Source: Arthrobacter sp. ISL-30
GTDB taxonomy: Bacteria; Actinomycetota; Actinomycetes; Actinomycetales; Micrococcaceae
DNA length: 64,000 nt
NCBI RefSeq assembly: GCF_018613855.1
Contig: NZ_JAGGPK010000003.1
Location: forward strand, 110,632-174,631
Direction of reading: 5' to 3'
Made by a program: the position numbers and the translations under genes. Every line of letters begins with the position of its first letter. Position 1 is the first letter of the stretch. Below the pieces are notes generated by a model, which was given only the letters and a program-made list of their open reading frames with translations, searched no databases and had not been told where the DNA came from. Shown piece by piece: positions 9,920-17,891 of this stretch.

Positions 9920-9920
9920 G

Positions 9921-9962
9921 TCCTAGCCCAGCAGTCCTGACCCGGGAATCCTAGCCCAAAAG
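9921..9962. repeat. 14-bp imperfect tandem repeat between convergent genes
   Basis: Three 14-bp units beginning TCCTAGCCCA, TCCTGACCCG and TCCTAGCCCA fill the 31-bp gap between parE and the M56 gene and run into the latter. The third unit includes the M56 stop codon (9951-9953 on the minus strand). It belongs to a window-wide pattern of short duplications at gene ends. Confidence 0.7.
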
Positions 9963-10970
9963 CCCAGGCACGATCAGCAGGGCGGTCGGAACCGCCAGCA
10001 GCAACCCGGAGAGGATAAGAACCAGGGCACGCAGGGGCCGGGGGAGCGGTGGCTTTGGCGACAGGAGTCGGCTGACGCGCGACGCCGTCGTTCGTGCCGA
10101 AGCTGCACCTGCAGCCCCTCCGAACGCCGCATTATCTTCGTCCGGCGCCGCCTGCAACGCACCCGCGAGCTCGCCCGCCTGTCCAGGGGCACGGGATTGT
10201 TCCGGCACGGCAGCAGCCGGGGAGCCGCTGGCCACGATGGCAATCGCCTTGATCAGGGTTCCCCTGCTTTCGCTGCGCAGGGCAACGTCGTCGGCCAGCA
10301 TCTCGATGAGGGAGTTCACGGCAACCTGGGCAAGTCGCGTGGTGGGAAACCACGGCAGCGCCTGCCGCCAGGCAGCGAAGGCCCAGAGAAGGAGGTCGTG
10401 GCGCTGGGTGAGGTGGGCATTTTCGTGGATGAGCACGGCCCGCAGCTCATCCGGTTCGAGCGCCGCCATCAGGCCGTCGGACAGCACTGTTACGGACCTG
10501 GCTCCGCCGGGGAGGCAATAGGCCACCGGGGAATCATGGTTGATGACAAGCGTTCCAGGACGTCCGGAGGAGGGGGAAGCCAGGAGCGACAGGAGCTCGC
10601 GGTGGCGCCGGCGCTGCCGTTCGATCTTGACGTAGGTCAGCAGCAGGGTAAAAACCAGGTGGGCCGTCAGGAGCGCCGCGGCCGAAAGGGCGAACAGGTG
10701 CCAGAAGCCCAGCGCAGTGGTGGGTGCGTTGTACAGAACCATGTCCGCCAGCCCGCGCAAGCCCGCAATGAGGTTGTCCCCGAGGGGTTCAAGCCCGTAG
10801 ACCAGCATGGCACCGATCATGGAAAGCCCACCTGCCAGGGCGATCGCCTGCCACAGCACCATGGCTGTAAAAGGGGCGCGTGCCGGCCATTCCGCCCTTG
10901 AGAGGAGGATGGGGACCGGCCACGCCAGCACCAATGCCAGGACCGCCAGCAGGTAAGAGGTCCAGAACAT
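9951..10970 (-). CDS. M56 family membrane metallopeptidase (BlaR1/MecR1-like, no sensor domain)
   Basis: This 339-aa membrane zinc protease is the likely partner of the BlaI-type repressor encoded 6 bp upstream. Three to four membrane segments lie in the first 130 residues. The catalytic HENAH in IHENAHLTQRHDLL is near residue 181, and one last hydrophobic segment lies at the C-terminus (about residues 312-335). Known BlaR1/MecR1 proteins (about 585-600 aa) carry an extracytoplasmic penicillin-binding sensor domain after the last membrane helix; here the protein stops, so beta-lactam sensing is unlikely. By family knowledge it would inactivate the repressor by proteolysis directly or indirectly. 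The 3' end carries a 14-bp repeat. Confidence 0.9.
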   Translation of the reverse strand: MFWTSYLLAVLALVLAWPVPILLSRAEWPARAPFTAMVLWQAIALAGGLSMIGAMLVYGLEPLGDNLIAGLRGLADMVLYNAPTTALGFWHLFALSAAALLTAHLVFTLLLTYVKIERQRRRHRELLSLLASPSSGRPGTLVINHDSPVAYCLPGGARSVTVLSDGLMAALEPDELRAVLIHENAHLTQRHDLLLWAFAAWRQALPWFPTTRLAQVAVNSLIEMLADDVALRSESRGTLIKAIAIVASGSPAAAVPEQSRAPGQAGELAGALQAAPDEDNAAFGGAAGAASARTTASRVSRLLSPKPPLPRPLRALVLILSGLLLAVPTALLIVPGLLG

Positions 10971-10976
10971 GGTGGC

Positions 10977-11363
10977 TTAGTTTTGGCCGAGCAGTTTGCG
11001 CAGTGTTGCGGCTTCGCTTTCGGTGACGGACCCAATGAAGCGTGCCAGGACGGCTTCCCGGTCGGGGGCGGATACCAGGACCTCGTGCATGAGTTCAGCG
11101 GTGTGGTCGGCGCGGCTGGAGACTGCCTGGTAACGGTGCGGTCGTGTTCCGCGCTCCCGTTCGACCAGGCCCTTCTTCTCCAAGCGCGACAAAACAGTCA
11201 AAACGGTCGTGACAGCGAGGTCCTTGCCTTGATGCCCGGGTTCGCCGTCTCCCGATGCGGAGTCCTGCGCCAGAAGGTCGCGGAGGGTGTTGGCTGTTGC
11301 GGCTTCCCGGCCCGCCCACAGCAGGTCCATAACCGCCCGTTCCAGTTCCCCAAGACTTGCCAT
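10977..11363 (-). CDS. BlaI/MecI/CopY family transcriptional repressor
   Basis: This 128-aa winged-helix repressor opens MASLGELERAVMDLLWAGRE, the standard BlaI/MecI/CopY start. The recognition region follows in VTTVLTVLSRLEKKGLVER (about residues 52-70) and a C-terminal dimerisation helix bundle ends at LLGQN. A polar insert near residues 35-50 (SASGDGEPGHQG) is an extra loop compared with staphylococcal BlaI. It heads a two-gene unit with the M56 protease. Its start (ATG 11363, AAGGTAGGGA site) faces cydA across 267 bp containing three TTCTAC-N5-GTAGAA palindromes. I infer that it represses itself and cydABDC; this is not demonstrated. Confidence 0.93.
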   Translation of the reverse strand: MASLGELERAVMDLLWAGREAATANTLRDLLAQDSASGDGEPGHQGKDLAVTTVLTVLSRLEKKGLVERERGTRPHRYQAVSSRADHTAELMHEVLVSAPDREAVLARFIGSVTESEAATLRKLLGQN

Positions 11364-11459
11364 GTACTCGTCCCTACCTTCTTACTGCCATCGGCCGTTA
11401 CGGCCGGGAATGCGATGATCCAACGTTCCACCATCAATCTACCGCTTTTAGCCGTTGCA

Positions 11460-11476
11460 TTCTACGTCAGGTAGAA
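11460..11476. promoter_or_regulatory. Candidate BlaI-type operator, copy 1
   Basis: TTCTAC-GTCAG-GTAGAA, 17 bp with perfect 6-bp arms. Its left edge is about 97 bp upstream of the repressor start, so it is best placed to act on the leftward blaI-M56 promoter. It is one of three copies in this gap; I found no other complete copy in the window by eye. Confidence 0.75.
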
Positions 11477-11549
11477 CATGTGTCGTGAACCACCCTTTCC
11501 CGCGCCCTGCCAGCACTGGAAGAGTGGGACTTGGCATTGCGGGAGATTG

Positions 11550-11566
11550 TTCTACGGTTTGTAGAA
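11550..11566. promoter_or_regulatory. Candidate BlaI-type operator, copy 2
   Basis: TTCTAC-GGTTT-GTAGAA, 17 bp with perfect 6-bp arms. Its centre is 90 bp from copy 1 and 25 bp from copy 3. It lies 64 bp before the cydA start, in the expected promoter region. Confidence 0.78.
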
Positions 11567-11574
11567 GAAAAGAT

Positions 11575-11591
11575 TTCTACGTATCGTAGAA
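11575..11591. promoter_or_regulatory. Candidate BlaI-type operator, copy 3
   Basis: TTCTACG-TAT-CGTAGAA, 17 bp and the most symmetrical copy (7-bp arms). It lies 39 bp before the cydA ATG. Copies 2 and 3 are 25 bp apart centre to centre, which could allow two repressor dimers side by side across the cydA promoter. Confidence 0.78.
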
Positions 11592-11630
11592 GTTGACGCC
11601 GCACCGCGGGCAGCCGGACAAAGGACAGCC

Positions 11631-13220
11631 ATGGACGCCTTGGAAATCGCACGTTGGCAATTCGGAATTACCACCGTGTACCACTTCATGATGGTGCCCC
11701 TCACCATCGGCCTGGGCCTGGTGGTGGCCGTGATCCAGACGCTCTGGTACCGGACGGGCAAGGCCGAGTACCTGCGGATGACCAAGTTCTGGGGAAAGCT
11801 CTTCCTCATCAACTTCATCATGGGCGTGGCTACCGGTATCGTCCAGGAATTCCAGTTCGGCATGGCCTGGAGCGAATACAGCCGCTTCGTTGGAGACGTC
11901 TTCGGTGCTCCGCTGGCCCTCGAAGCGCTCCTTGCGTTCTTCGTTGAGTCAACGTTCCTGGGACTGTGGATCTTCGGCTGGAAGCAGCTCAAGGCCGGTA
12001 TCCACCTTGCCTGCCTCTGGGTGGCCGTGATCGGCTCGGTATTCTCCGCCTACTTCATCATTGTTGCCAACAGCTGGATGCAGCACCCGGTGGGCGTTGA
12101 GATGGTCAATGGCCGGCCTGTCATGACGGATGCCTGGGCGGTCTTTACGAACAACACTGCCCTCGTGGCCGTGCCGCACACCCTCTTCGGCGCCCTGGGT
12201 GTGGCCGGGGCCTTCCTGCTCGGCATTGCTTGGTACCACCTCTGGCGGCGGCGCCACGACGGCATCGACACCGTGACGGGAGCGGGCCGTTTGATTCCCG
12301 GCGAGGCTCCGGACGTTCCCGGCCGGGACCGGGGCGACTATACGGTCTGGATCCGTTCCCTGCGCATCGGCGCCGTGGTGGCCATGATTTCCTTCGCCGG
12401 TACGGCCCTCACAGGCGACCTTCAGGGGAAGCTCATGTTCGAGCAGCAGCCCATGAAGATGGCGGCGGCCGAGGCAGCCTGCCACGACGGCACCGGCTTC
12501 TCTGTCCTCAGCGTCGGAAACCTTGGCTCCACGAGCTGCGACGATATCGTCGCCGTGATCGAAGTCCCCGGCATCCTGTCCTTCCTCGCCAAGGGCGACT
12601 TCACCACTGAAGTCAAAGGCGTCAATAGCCTGCTTGGCGAGTACAAGGAAAAATACGGCACGAACCTGCCGGACAACCCGCTCTACGGTGAGCGCGCCGG
12701 GCAGGAAATCCAGTATGTGCCGGTCATGGAAGTCACATACTGGGGCTTCCGAATGATGATCGGCTTCGGCGGAATCGCCGCTTTCGCAGCACTGCTGGCC
12801 CTCTGGGTCACCCGTAAGGGCGCTGTTCCACAGTCGCCGTGGCTCATGCGCCTGGCCGTCTTCGGCATCCTGGCACCTTTCGGCGCCAATGCCGCCGGCT
12901 GGATCTTCACCGAAATGGGCCGACAGCCCTTCGTAGTTGCTCCCAACCCGGATCCCTCCGGAATCGACCAGGTCTTCATGTTCACCGCGGCCGCAGTATC
13001 ACCCGGAGTATCGGCTGCCGAGCTGATGTCGTCCCTGGTGGTGCTCACGGCGATCTACGCCGTCCTGCTGGTGGTGGAAGTTCGCCTCCTGGTGAAGTAC
13101 GTGCGCGGAGGCGTTGCTTCAGCAATGCCCGAGCTGGCCCACACTGCGAAGAAATCCGATACCGACGACACCCAGGGCCCGGGCAAGTCCGGCGATGACG
13201 TCCTGGCATTCGCCTACTAG
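11631..13220 (+). CDS. cydA: Cytochrome bd oxidase subunit I
   Basis: This 529-aa membrane subunit carries hemes b558, b595 and d and oxidises quinol while reducing oxygen. The N-terminus MDALEIARWQFGITTVYHFM contains the expected heme-ligand His. About nine membrane segments follow, and GWIFTEMGRQPFVV is a conserved family block near residue 424. The quinol-loop region holds Cys284 and Cys303, 19 residues apart; this matches the spacing of the Q-loop disulfide described for mycobacterial cytochrome bd. The loop is of the short type. ATG 11631 follows an AAAGGA site. It is first in cydA-cydB-cydDC (20-bp and 3-bp gaps) and preceded by the three palindromes. Confidence 0.97.
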   Translation: MDALEIARWQFGITTVYHFMMVPLTIGLGLVVAVIQTLWYRTGKAEYLRMTKFWGKLFLINFIMGVATGIVQEFQFGMAWSEYSRFVGDVFGAPLALEALLAFFVESTFLGLWIFGWKQLKAGIHLACLWVAVIGSVFSAYFIIVANSWMQHPVGVEMVNGRPVMTDAWAVFTNNTALVAVPHTLFGALGVAGAFLLGIAWYHLWRRRHDGIDTVTGAGRLIPGEAPDVPGRDRGDYTVWIRSLRIGAVVAMISFAGTALTGDLQGKLMFEQQPMKMAAAEAACHDGTGFSVLSVGNLGSTSCDDIVAVIEVPGILSFLAKGDFTTEVKGVNSLLGEYKEKYGTNLPDNPLYGERAGQEIQYVPVMEVTYWGFRMMIGFGGIAAFAALLALWVTRKGAVPQSPWLMRLAVFGILAPFGANAAGWIFTEMGRQPFVVAPNPDPSGIDQVFMFTAAAVSPGVSAAELMSSLVVLTAIYAVLLVVEVRLLVKYVRGGVASAMPELAHTAKKSDTDDTQGPGKSGDDVLAFAY

Positions 13221-13240
13221 GAAGAGCAAGGAAAATCCTC

Positions 13241-14350
13241 ATGGAACTGTTGCCCACCATATGGTTCGTGGCCATCGCAGTGCTTTGGACAGGCTACCTC
13301 TTCCTCGAAGGCTTCGATCTCGGCATCGGCATGCTGATGAAGCTCTTTGCCCGAAACGACACAGACCGGCGCGTCCTGCTGAACACCATCGGCCCCGTCT
13401 GGGACGGCAACGAAGTCTGGCTGCTTACCGCCGCAGGCGCCACCTTCGCCGCGTTCCCGCTCTGGTACGCGTCCCTTTTCTCCGCCCTCTACCTGCCGCT
13501 GCTGGTGGTGCTGGTCGCACTGATTTTCCGGGCCGTTGCCTTCGAGTACCGCGGGAAAGTGGACTCCGAGCGCTGGCGCACATCGTGGGACTGGGCCATC
13601 GCCATCGGTTCGTTCACAGCTGCCTTCGGGATCGGGGCCGCCCTCGCCCTCACGACTACCGGCCTTCCGCTGGACTCAAACGGTGACCGCACTGGAGGTG
13701 CATTCGCCTGGTTCAACGGCTACGCCGTCCTCGGCGGGCTGGCTGTTGTGGCCTTCGCCTTCGTACAAGCCCTGGCGTTTCTCGCGTTGAAGACCGACGG
13801 CGAAATCCGTCACCGGGCCCGGGCCTGGTTCCTCGTGGCCGCGCCGGTCGCGCTGCTGCCCCTGATTGCCTGGTCCGTCGCAGTACAGTTGCTCCACGGC
13901 GAGACCTGGACCTGGCTGCTGGTCGCTGTTGGAGCGGTTGCCGTCGTCCTCGCCCTGCGGTTCGGGCGGGCTGGTGCCGAGGGCAGGTCCTTCGCCTTCC
14001 TTGGCGTCTTCCTGGTGGCGATGACAGGCTCGATCTTTGGCGCTGCCTTCCCCGTGGTCATTCCTTCTACCGTGGACCCTGCCTTCAACCTGACCATTTC
14101 GAATGCCTCCTCCTCCGACTACACACTTGGGTTGATGAGCATCGTTGCCGCAGTCGGCCTGCCCCTGGTGATTGCCTACCAGGCCTGGACCTACTGGGTC
14201 TTCCGCCGCAGGGTCAGTGCCTCGCACATTCCTCCCGTGCACAGCTTCCTTCCGGCCTTCGTTTCAAAGACCCCCGCATCCAACGAGCCTGTATCCAACG
14301 AGCCTGTATCCAACGAGCCTGTATCCAACCAAACCGCACCCGGCAGCTAA
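13241..14350 (+). CDS. cydB: Cytochrome bd oxidase subunit II
   Basis: This 369-aa partner of CydA has eight to nine membrane segments. The start MELLPTIWFVAIAVLWTGYL and the block EGFDLGIGMLMKLFARNDTDRR (seen from about residue 24) are typical of CydB. The motif IGPVWDGNEVWL lies near residue 60. The last about 25 residues lie beyond the family core and encode four tandem SNEP-type pentapeptides, produced by a 15-bp DNA repeat. It follows cydA by 20 bp with an AAGGAAA-type site, and cydDC starts 3 bp after its stop, so translation is probably coupled. Confidence 0.97.
   Translation: MELLPTIWFVAIAVLWTGYLFLEGFDLGIGMLMKLFARNDTDRRVLLNTIGPVWDGNEVWLLTAAGATFAAFPLWYASLFSALYLPLLVVLVALIFRAVAFEYRGKVDSERWRTSWDWAIAIGSFTAAFGIGAALALTTTGLPLDSNGDRTGGAFAWFNGYAVLGGLAVVAFAFVQALAFLALKTDGEIRHRARAWFLVAAPVALLPLIAWSVAVQLLHGETWTWLLVAVGAVAVVLALRFGRAGAEGRSFAFLGVFLVAMTGSIFGAAFPVVIPSTVDPAFNLTISNASSSDYTLGLMSIVAAVGLPLVIAYQAWTYWVFRRRVSASHIPPVHSFLPAFVSKTPASNEPVSNEPVSNEPVSNQTAPGS
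14276..14335 (+). repeat. 15-bp tandem repeat at the cydB 3' end
   Basis: Four units of GTATCCAACGAGCCT (first begins GC, last diverges after 9 bp) end 13 bp before the cydB stop. In frame they encode (V/A)SNEP pentapeptides, a tail outside the CydB core. The near-identity of units suggests recent slippage. Confidence 0.92.
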
Positions 14351-14353
14351 GCG

Positions 14354-17300
14354 ATGAAACCTGAGTTCCCCGCGGGACCGGCCACACGGTCCGCGCTCTA
14401 CCTGCTGGGCCTGCTGGCCGCACTAAAGGCACTCGCGCTGGTGCTCATGGGGCAGGCGGTCGCCAGTTTGTTGGTGGGACTGGTTGCCGGGAATCCCTTG
14501 CAGGAGGCAGGGCTTCTTTGGGGTGTCGCCGGAGCCCTGCTGCGCTCCGGTGCAGTCTGGGGCCAGGGGGTCGCCTCCCGCCGCGCGGCACTTGGCGTGA
14601 AAGAGGAATTGCGTGCCCGGATCCTTGAGCGGTCCCTCTCATCAGGTAACGCCGCGGCGTCCGGACGCGCTGACGGCACCGGCGATCCACACCAGGCCGG
14701 GCGCCTAAGCGACGGCGGCCTCGCGGTCCTGGCGACGCGTGGCCTGGATTCACTGGACAACTACTACACCCAATTCCTTCCTGCCCTGGTCAACTGCGCA
14801 GCCATTCCACTGCTGGTAGGTGTCCGGATCCTGTTCGCGGACTGGGTCAGTGCCGCCGTCGTGGTCCTCACCGTCCCCCTTGTTCCGCTGTTTATGGTGC
14901 TTATCGGCCGCTACACAGAGGATCGTGTCCGGGAGGCCCAGTCGGCGCTTGCCCGTTTGTCGGGGCACATCCTCGAACTCGCCAAGGGCCTGCCGGTGTT
15001 GGTGGGCCTGGGCCGGGCCAGCGCCCAGCGGCGGGCGCTGGAAGACATTTCCGAAGAGTACCGCCTGCGGACGATGGGAACCCTGCGCACCGCCTTCATG
15101 TCGGCACTGGCGCTGGAGCTAATCGCGACCATCTCCGTGGCAGTGGTTGCCGTTTTTATCGGCGTTCGGCTTGTAGCGGGCGAGATGCCGTTGGAGGCCG
15201 GCCTTCTCGCGCTTATCCTCGCCCCTGAGTGCTACCTTCCACTGCGCGAGCTCGGCACGGCCCATCATGCCAGCGACGACGGACGCGTGGCCCTTGCCGC
15301 CGCAAACGAAGTCGTCGAGTCGCCTGCCGGAAACCCCCTTGCCCCGGACACGGCAAGCGGTTCCCTCACTGTGACAAACCTGACGGTCCGTTACCAGGGC
15401 CGATCCCGGAACGCCGTAGGCCCCCTGACTTTCCAGGCGCGTACGGGCGCAGTCACCGCCCTTGACGGACCGAGTGGAACGGGTAAGAGCACGGTTCTCG
15501 CGGTGCTGGCCGGCAACCTGGCGGACGACTGCGGGGCGGACGACGGCGGCACGGTCGTCCGCGGGACCGTGTCCGGGTTCCATCGGGAGGATATCGCTTG
15601 GGTGCCGCAGCACCCTGTCATCCTTGAGCAAACTGTCCGGGCCGAAATCCGGTTGTACCTTGGGCGGGCAGGGTCCGCCGTCGACTCCGCCGATACCGAG
15701 GCACTCGTGTCGAAGTGCCTCCAGGATGCGGCTGCAGCGCATCTCGCCGACAGGCACCCTGCCGAGCTTAGCCCGGGGGAGCTACGGCGGGTGGCCCTCG
15801 CGCGGGGCCTGGCAAGGGTCGCCTCCGGGGCGAGTATCCTGCTGCTGGATGAGCCTACTGCCCACTTGGATCGGGAAGCGGCCGAGGCCGTGCATCGCGC
15901 CATCAGCGGACTAAGGGGCCGTGCGACGATCCTCCTCGTCGCCCATGACCGGCAAACCCGGGAACTGGCCGACGTGGTCGTTGACCTGTCATCCGGACGG
16001 TCCCATCCACCGACTGCCAGTCCAGGAAGCGTCAGTCCAGGAAGCGCGATTATGCCGATTGCGCTGGGAACAGCAGAGTCGGGTAGGCCTGCATCGGGAA
16101 CCGTTGCATCGGCGGAAGCACAAGCCGTGCCATCCGCGCGTCGCTCCTTCCGCGGCCTTCCAGGCCTGCTGGGGCGGCTCCTGGCCCCGACGGCCGGCCG
16201 CTTCGCGGCGGCAGGACTCGTCGGGACACTGGCGGCAGCCTTTGCCGTCGCCCTTGCAGGACTGTCCGGCTGGCTCATCATTCGTGCCAGCGAGCAGCCG
16301 CCGATCCTGTACCTCCTCGGCGCGATCGTCGGCGTCAGGTTCTTCGGCATCGGCCGTGCCGTCCTGCGCTACTGCGAGCGGCTCCTGCTGCACGACGCCG
16401 TGTTTGCAGCCCTCACGAAGCTGCGCGGTTCGCTGTGGGAGGCCTTGAGCCGCCGGGCGCTGTCCCTCAGGCGGCTCCTTCAGGGCGGCAACGTGCTCGG
16501 CTCCGTGATCGACGACGTCGACACTGTTCGCGACCTGCTGCCGAGGGTGGTCCTGCCACCGGTGACCGCAGTTCTGCTTGCGGCAGCTGCGACGGGAACC
16601 GTAGCGATGGTCCTTCCGGCGGCAGTTCCCGCCACAGCTGCAGCCGCGGTCCTCTCCCTCGTAGCTGCTCCCGCCGCGGCACTCCTGGCGGACAAGATGT
16701 CCGCCAGGAGTGAGCAGCGACTGCGTTCCGTAGTCCTGAGCCAAGTGGCCGCAGCCCTTGATGCCAGGGATGACCTCCGCGCCAATTCCGTCACGGATCC
16801 CGTCCTTGCCGCCATCCGTGACGCGGACAGGGCAGCCACAGCAGCGTCACAGCGTTCCGCCTGGGCAGAAGGCCTCGGCCAGGCCATAGTCGTGCTGGCC
16901 TGCAGCGCCGCAGCCCTGTTGAGCGGATGGCTCGCAGCGCCCGTCGTCCTGGACGGCACGACGGCGCCCGCCGCGGCCGCCGTCGTCGTCCTGCTCCAAC
17001 TGGCCCTCGTCGAAAGCTATGCCGCAGTGGTTTCGGCTGTCCGCCTCCTTCCGTCGCTGCGGGATGTGCTGCGCCGGATTGGCGATTCGGGAGTCTGGGA
17101 CAGCCGGGATGACGTCACGGCGCCGTCCGGCCTGCACAACGTACCGTCACGCCACAACGAAGAGCCCGGAGTAGCCCTTGAGTCCTTGGCTGCAGAATGG
17201 CCGGGCGGGCGCAAGGTCTTCGGCAAGGTGTCAGCAACGGCCGCGCCCGGGCGATGGCTTGTTGTTACCGGCCCCTCCGGCTCGGGGAAGTCTACGCTCA

Positions 17301-17869
17301 TGGCTGTACTGCTGGGCTTCCTTCCGCCGGCCGCGGGCAGTGTGCGGGCCACGGGCAAGGTGGCTTGGTGCCCGCAGGAGGCGCACCTGTTCGATTCGAC
17401 CATCCGCGGCAACCTGATGCTTGGCCTTGGAGGCTTTCGCCGCTCCGACCAGGATGATGCACCTGTATGGATGGAGGAGACGCGGATGCAGGATGCGCTC
17501 AAGGCTGTGGGGCTTGCAGCCCTGGTGGAAGGCTTCGAGGAGGGCATTGACACCAGGATCGGCCCTGGCGGAGCCTTCCTCAGCGGCGGCGAGAGGCAAA
17601 GGCTTGCCGTTGCCCGAACCCTGATGACCGGCGCAGAGGTCATCCTGCTTGACGAGCCCACTGCCCACCTTGACGCCGAGTCGGGCAGCAGGATGCTGGC
17701 GGAGTTGCGGGCAGGCCTTGCCGATCGGACCGTCATCCTGGTGACGCACAACCCCGCGGATATCAACGACGCCGACGTCCGCCTTGTCCTGGGCGGCAAC
17801 GCGACAAGTCACGCGCCGCTGGAGACGCCGCCGTTGGAGACGGCGCCGCTAGCGCCAGCTGCCCGATAA
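14354..17869 (+). CDS. cydDC: Fused CydD-CydC thiol-reductant ABC exporter
   Basis: This 1171-aa protein is a natural fusion of the two half-transporters that export cysteine/glutathione-type thiols and are needed for cytochrome bd assembly. The CydD half has membrane segments to about residue 300, then an ATPase with Walker A GPSGTGKST (about 370), signature LSPGEL (non-canonical) and Walker B LLLDEPTAHLD. A linker near residues 550-600 contains a 15-bp DNA duplication encoding SPGSV/SPGSA. The CydC half begins about 610; its ATPase has GPSGSGKST (about 975), a canonical LSGGERQRLA and ILLDEPTAHLD. The degenerate first signature suggests an asymmetric pair of ATP sites. ATG 14354 follows the cydB stop by 3 bp. 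Confidence 0.96.
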   Translation: MKPEFPAGPATRSALYLLGLLAALKALALVLMGQAVASLLVGLVAGNPLQEAGLLWGVAGALLRSGAVWGQGVASRRAALGVKEELRARILERSLSSGNAAASGRADGTGDPHQAGRLSDGGLAVLATRGLDSLDNYYTQFLPALVNCAAIPLLVGVRILFADWVSAAVVVLTVPLVPLFMVLIGRYTEDRVREAQSALARLSGHILELAKGLPVLVGLGRASAQRRALEDISEEYRLRTMGTLRTAFMSALALELIATISVAVVAVFIGVRLVAGEMPLEAGLLALILAPECYLPLRELGTAHHASDDGRVALAAANEVVESPAGNPLAPDTASGSLTVTNLTVRYQGRSRNAVGPLTFQARTGAVTALDGPSGTGKSTVLAVLAGNLADDCGADDGGTVVRGTVSGFHREDIAWVPQHPVILEQTVRAEIRLYLGRAGSAVDSADTEALVSKCLQDAAAAHLADRHPAELSPGELRRVALARGLARVASGASILLLDEPTAHLDREAAEAVHRAISGLRGRATILLVAHDRQTRELADVVVDLSSGRSHPPTASPGSVSPGSAIMPIALGTAESGRPASGTVASAEAQAVPSARRSFRGLPGLLGRLLAPTAGRFAAAGLVGTLAAAFAVALAGLSGWLIIRASEQPPILYLLGAIVGVRFFGIGRAVLRYCERLLLHDAVFAALTKLRGSLWEALSRRALSLRRLLQGGNVLGSVIDDVDTVRDLLPRVVLPPVTAVLLAAAATGTVAMVLPAAVPATAAAAVLSLVAAPAAALLADKMSARSEQRLRSVVLSQVAAALDARDDLRANSVTDPVLAAIRDADRAATAASQRSAWAEGLGQAIVVLACSAAALLSGWLAAPVVLDGTTAPAAAAVVVLLQLALVESYAAVVSAVRLLPSLRDVLRRIGDSGVWDSRDDVTAPSGLHNVPSRHNEEPGVALESLAAEWPGGRKVFGKVSATAAPGRWLVVTGPSGSGKSTLMAVLLGFLPPAAGSVRATGKVAWCPQEAHLFDSTIRGNLMLGLGGFRRSDQDDAPVWMEETRMQDALKAVGLAALVEGFEEGIDTRIGPGGAFLSGGERQRLAVARTLMTGAEVILLDEPTAHLDAESGSRMLAELRAGLADRTVILVTHNPADINDADVRLVLGGNATSHAPLETPPLETAPLAPAAR
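16018..16047 (+). repeat. 15-bp tandem duplication in the cydDC linker
   Basis: Two units of CAGTCCAGGAAGCG(T/C), 14 of 15 bases identical. They encode Pro-Gly-Ser repeats in the linker between the CydD and CydC halves, a place tolerant of length change. Confidence 0.85.
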
Positions 17870-17880
17870 CTTGCCCGATA
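17819..17880 (+). repeat. Duplications around the cydDC stop codon
   Basis: Two 15-bp units (17819-17833 and 17834-17848, 13/15 identical) encode LETPP and LETAP at the very C-terminus. Then GCCCGATA occurs at 17861-17868, overlapping the TAA stop, and again at 17873-17880 just after it (period 12). Confidence 0.75.
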
Positions 17881-17891
17881 CGTGCCAGGGC

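Noticed and set aside
9951..11363. Beta-lactam resistance locus
   Set aside because: The M56 protein lacks the penicillin-binding sensor domain, and no beta-lactamase or PBP2a-type gene is nearby.
14276..14335. Tandem repeat considered as a CRISPR array
   Set aside because: Units are 15 bp with no spacers, lie inside cydB and stay in frame; no cas genes are in the window.
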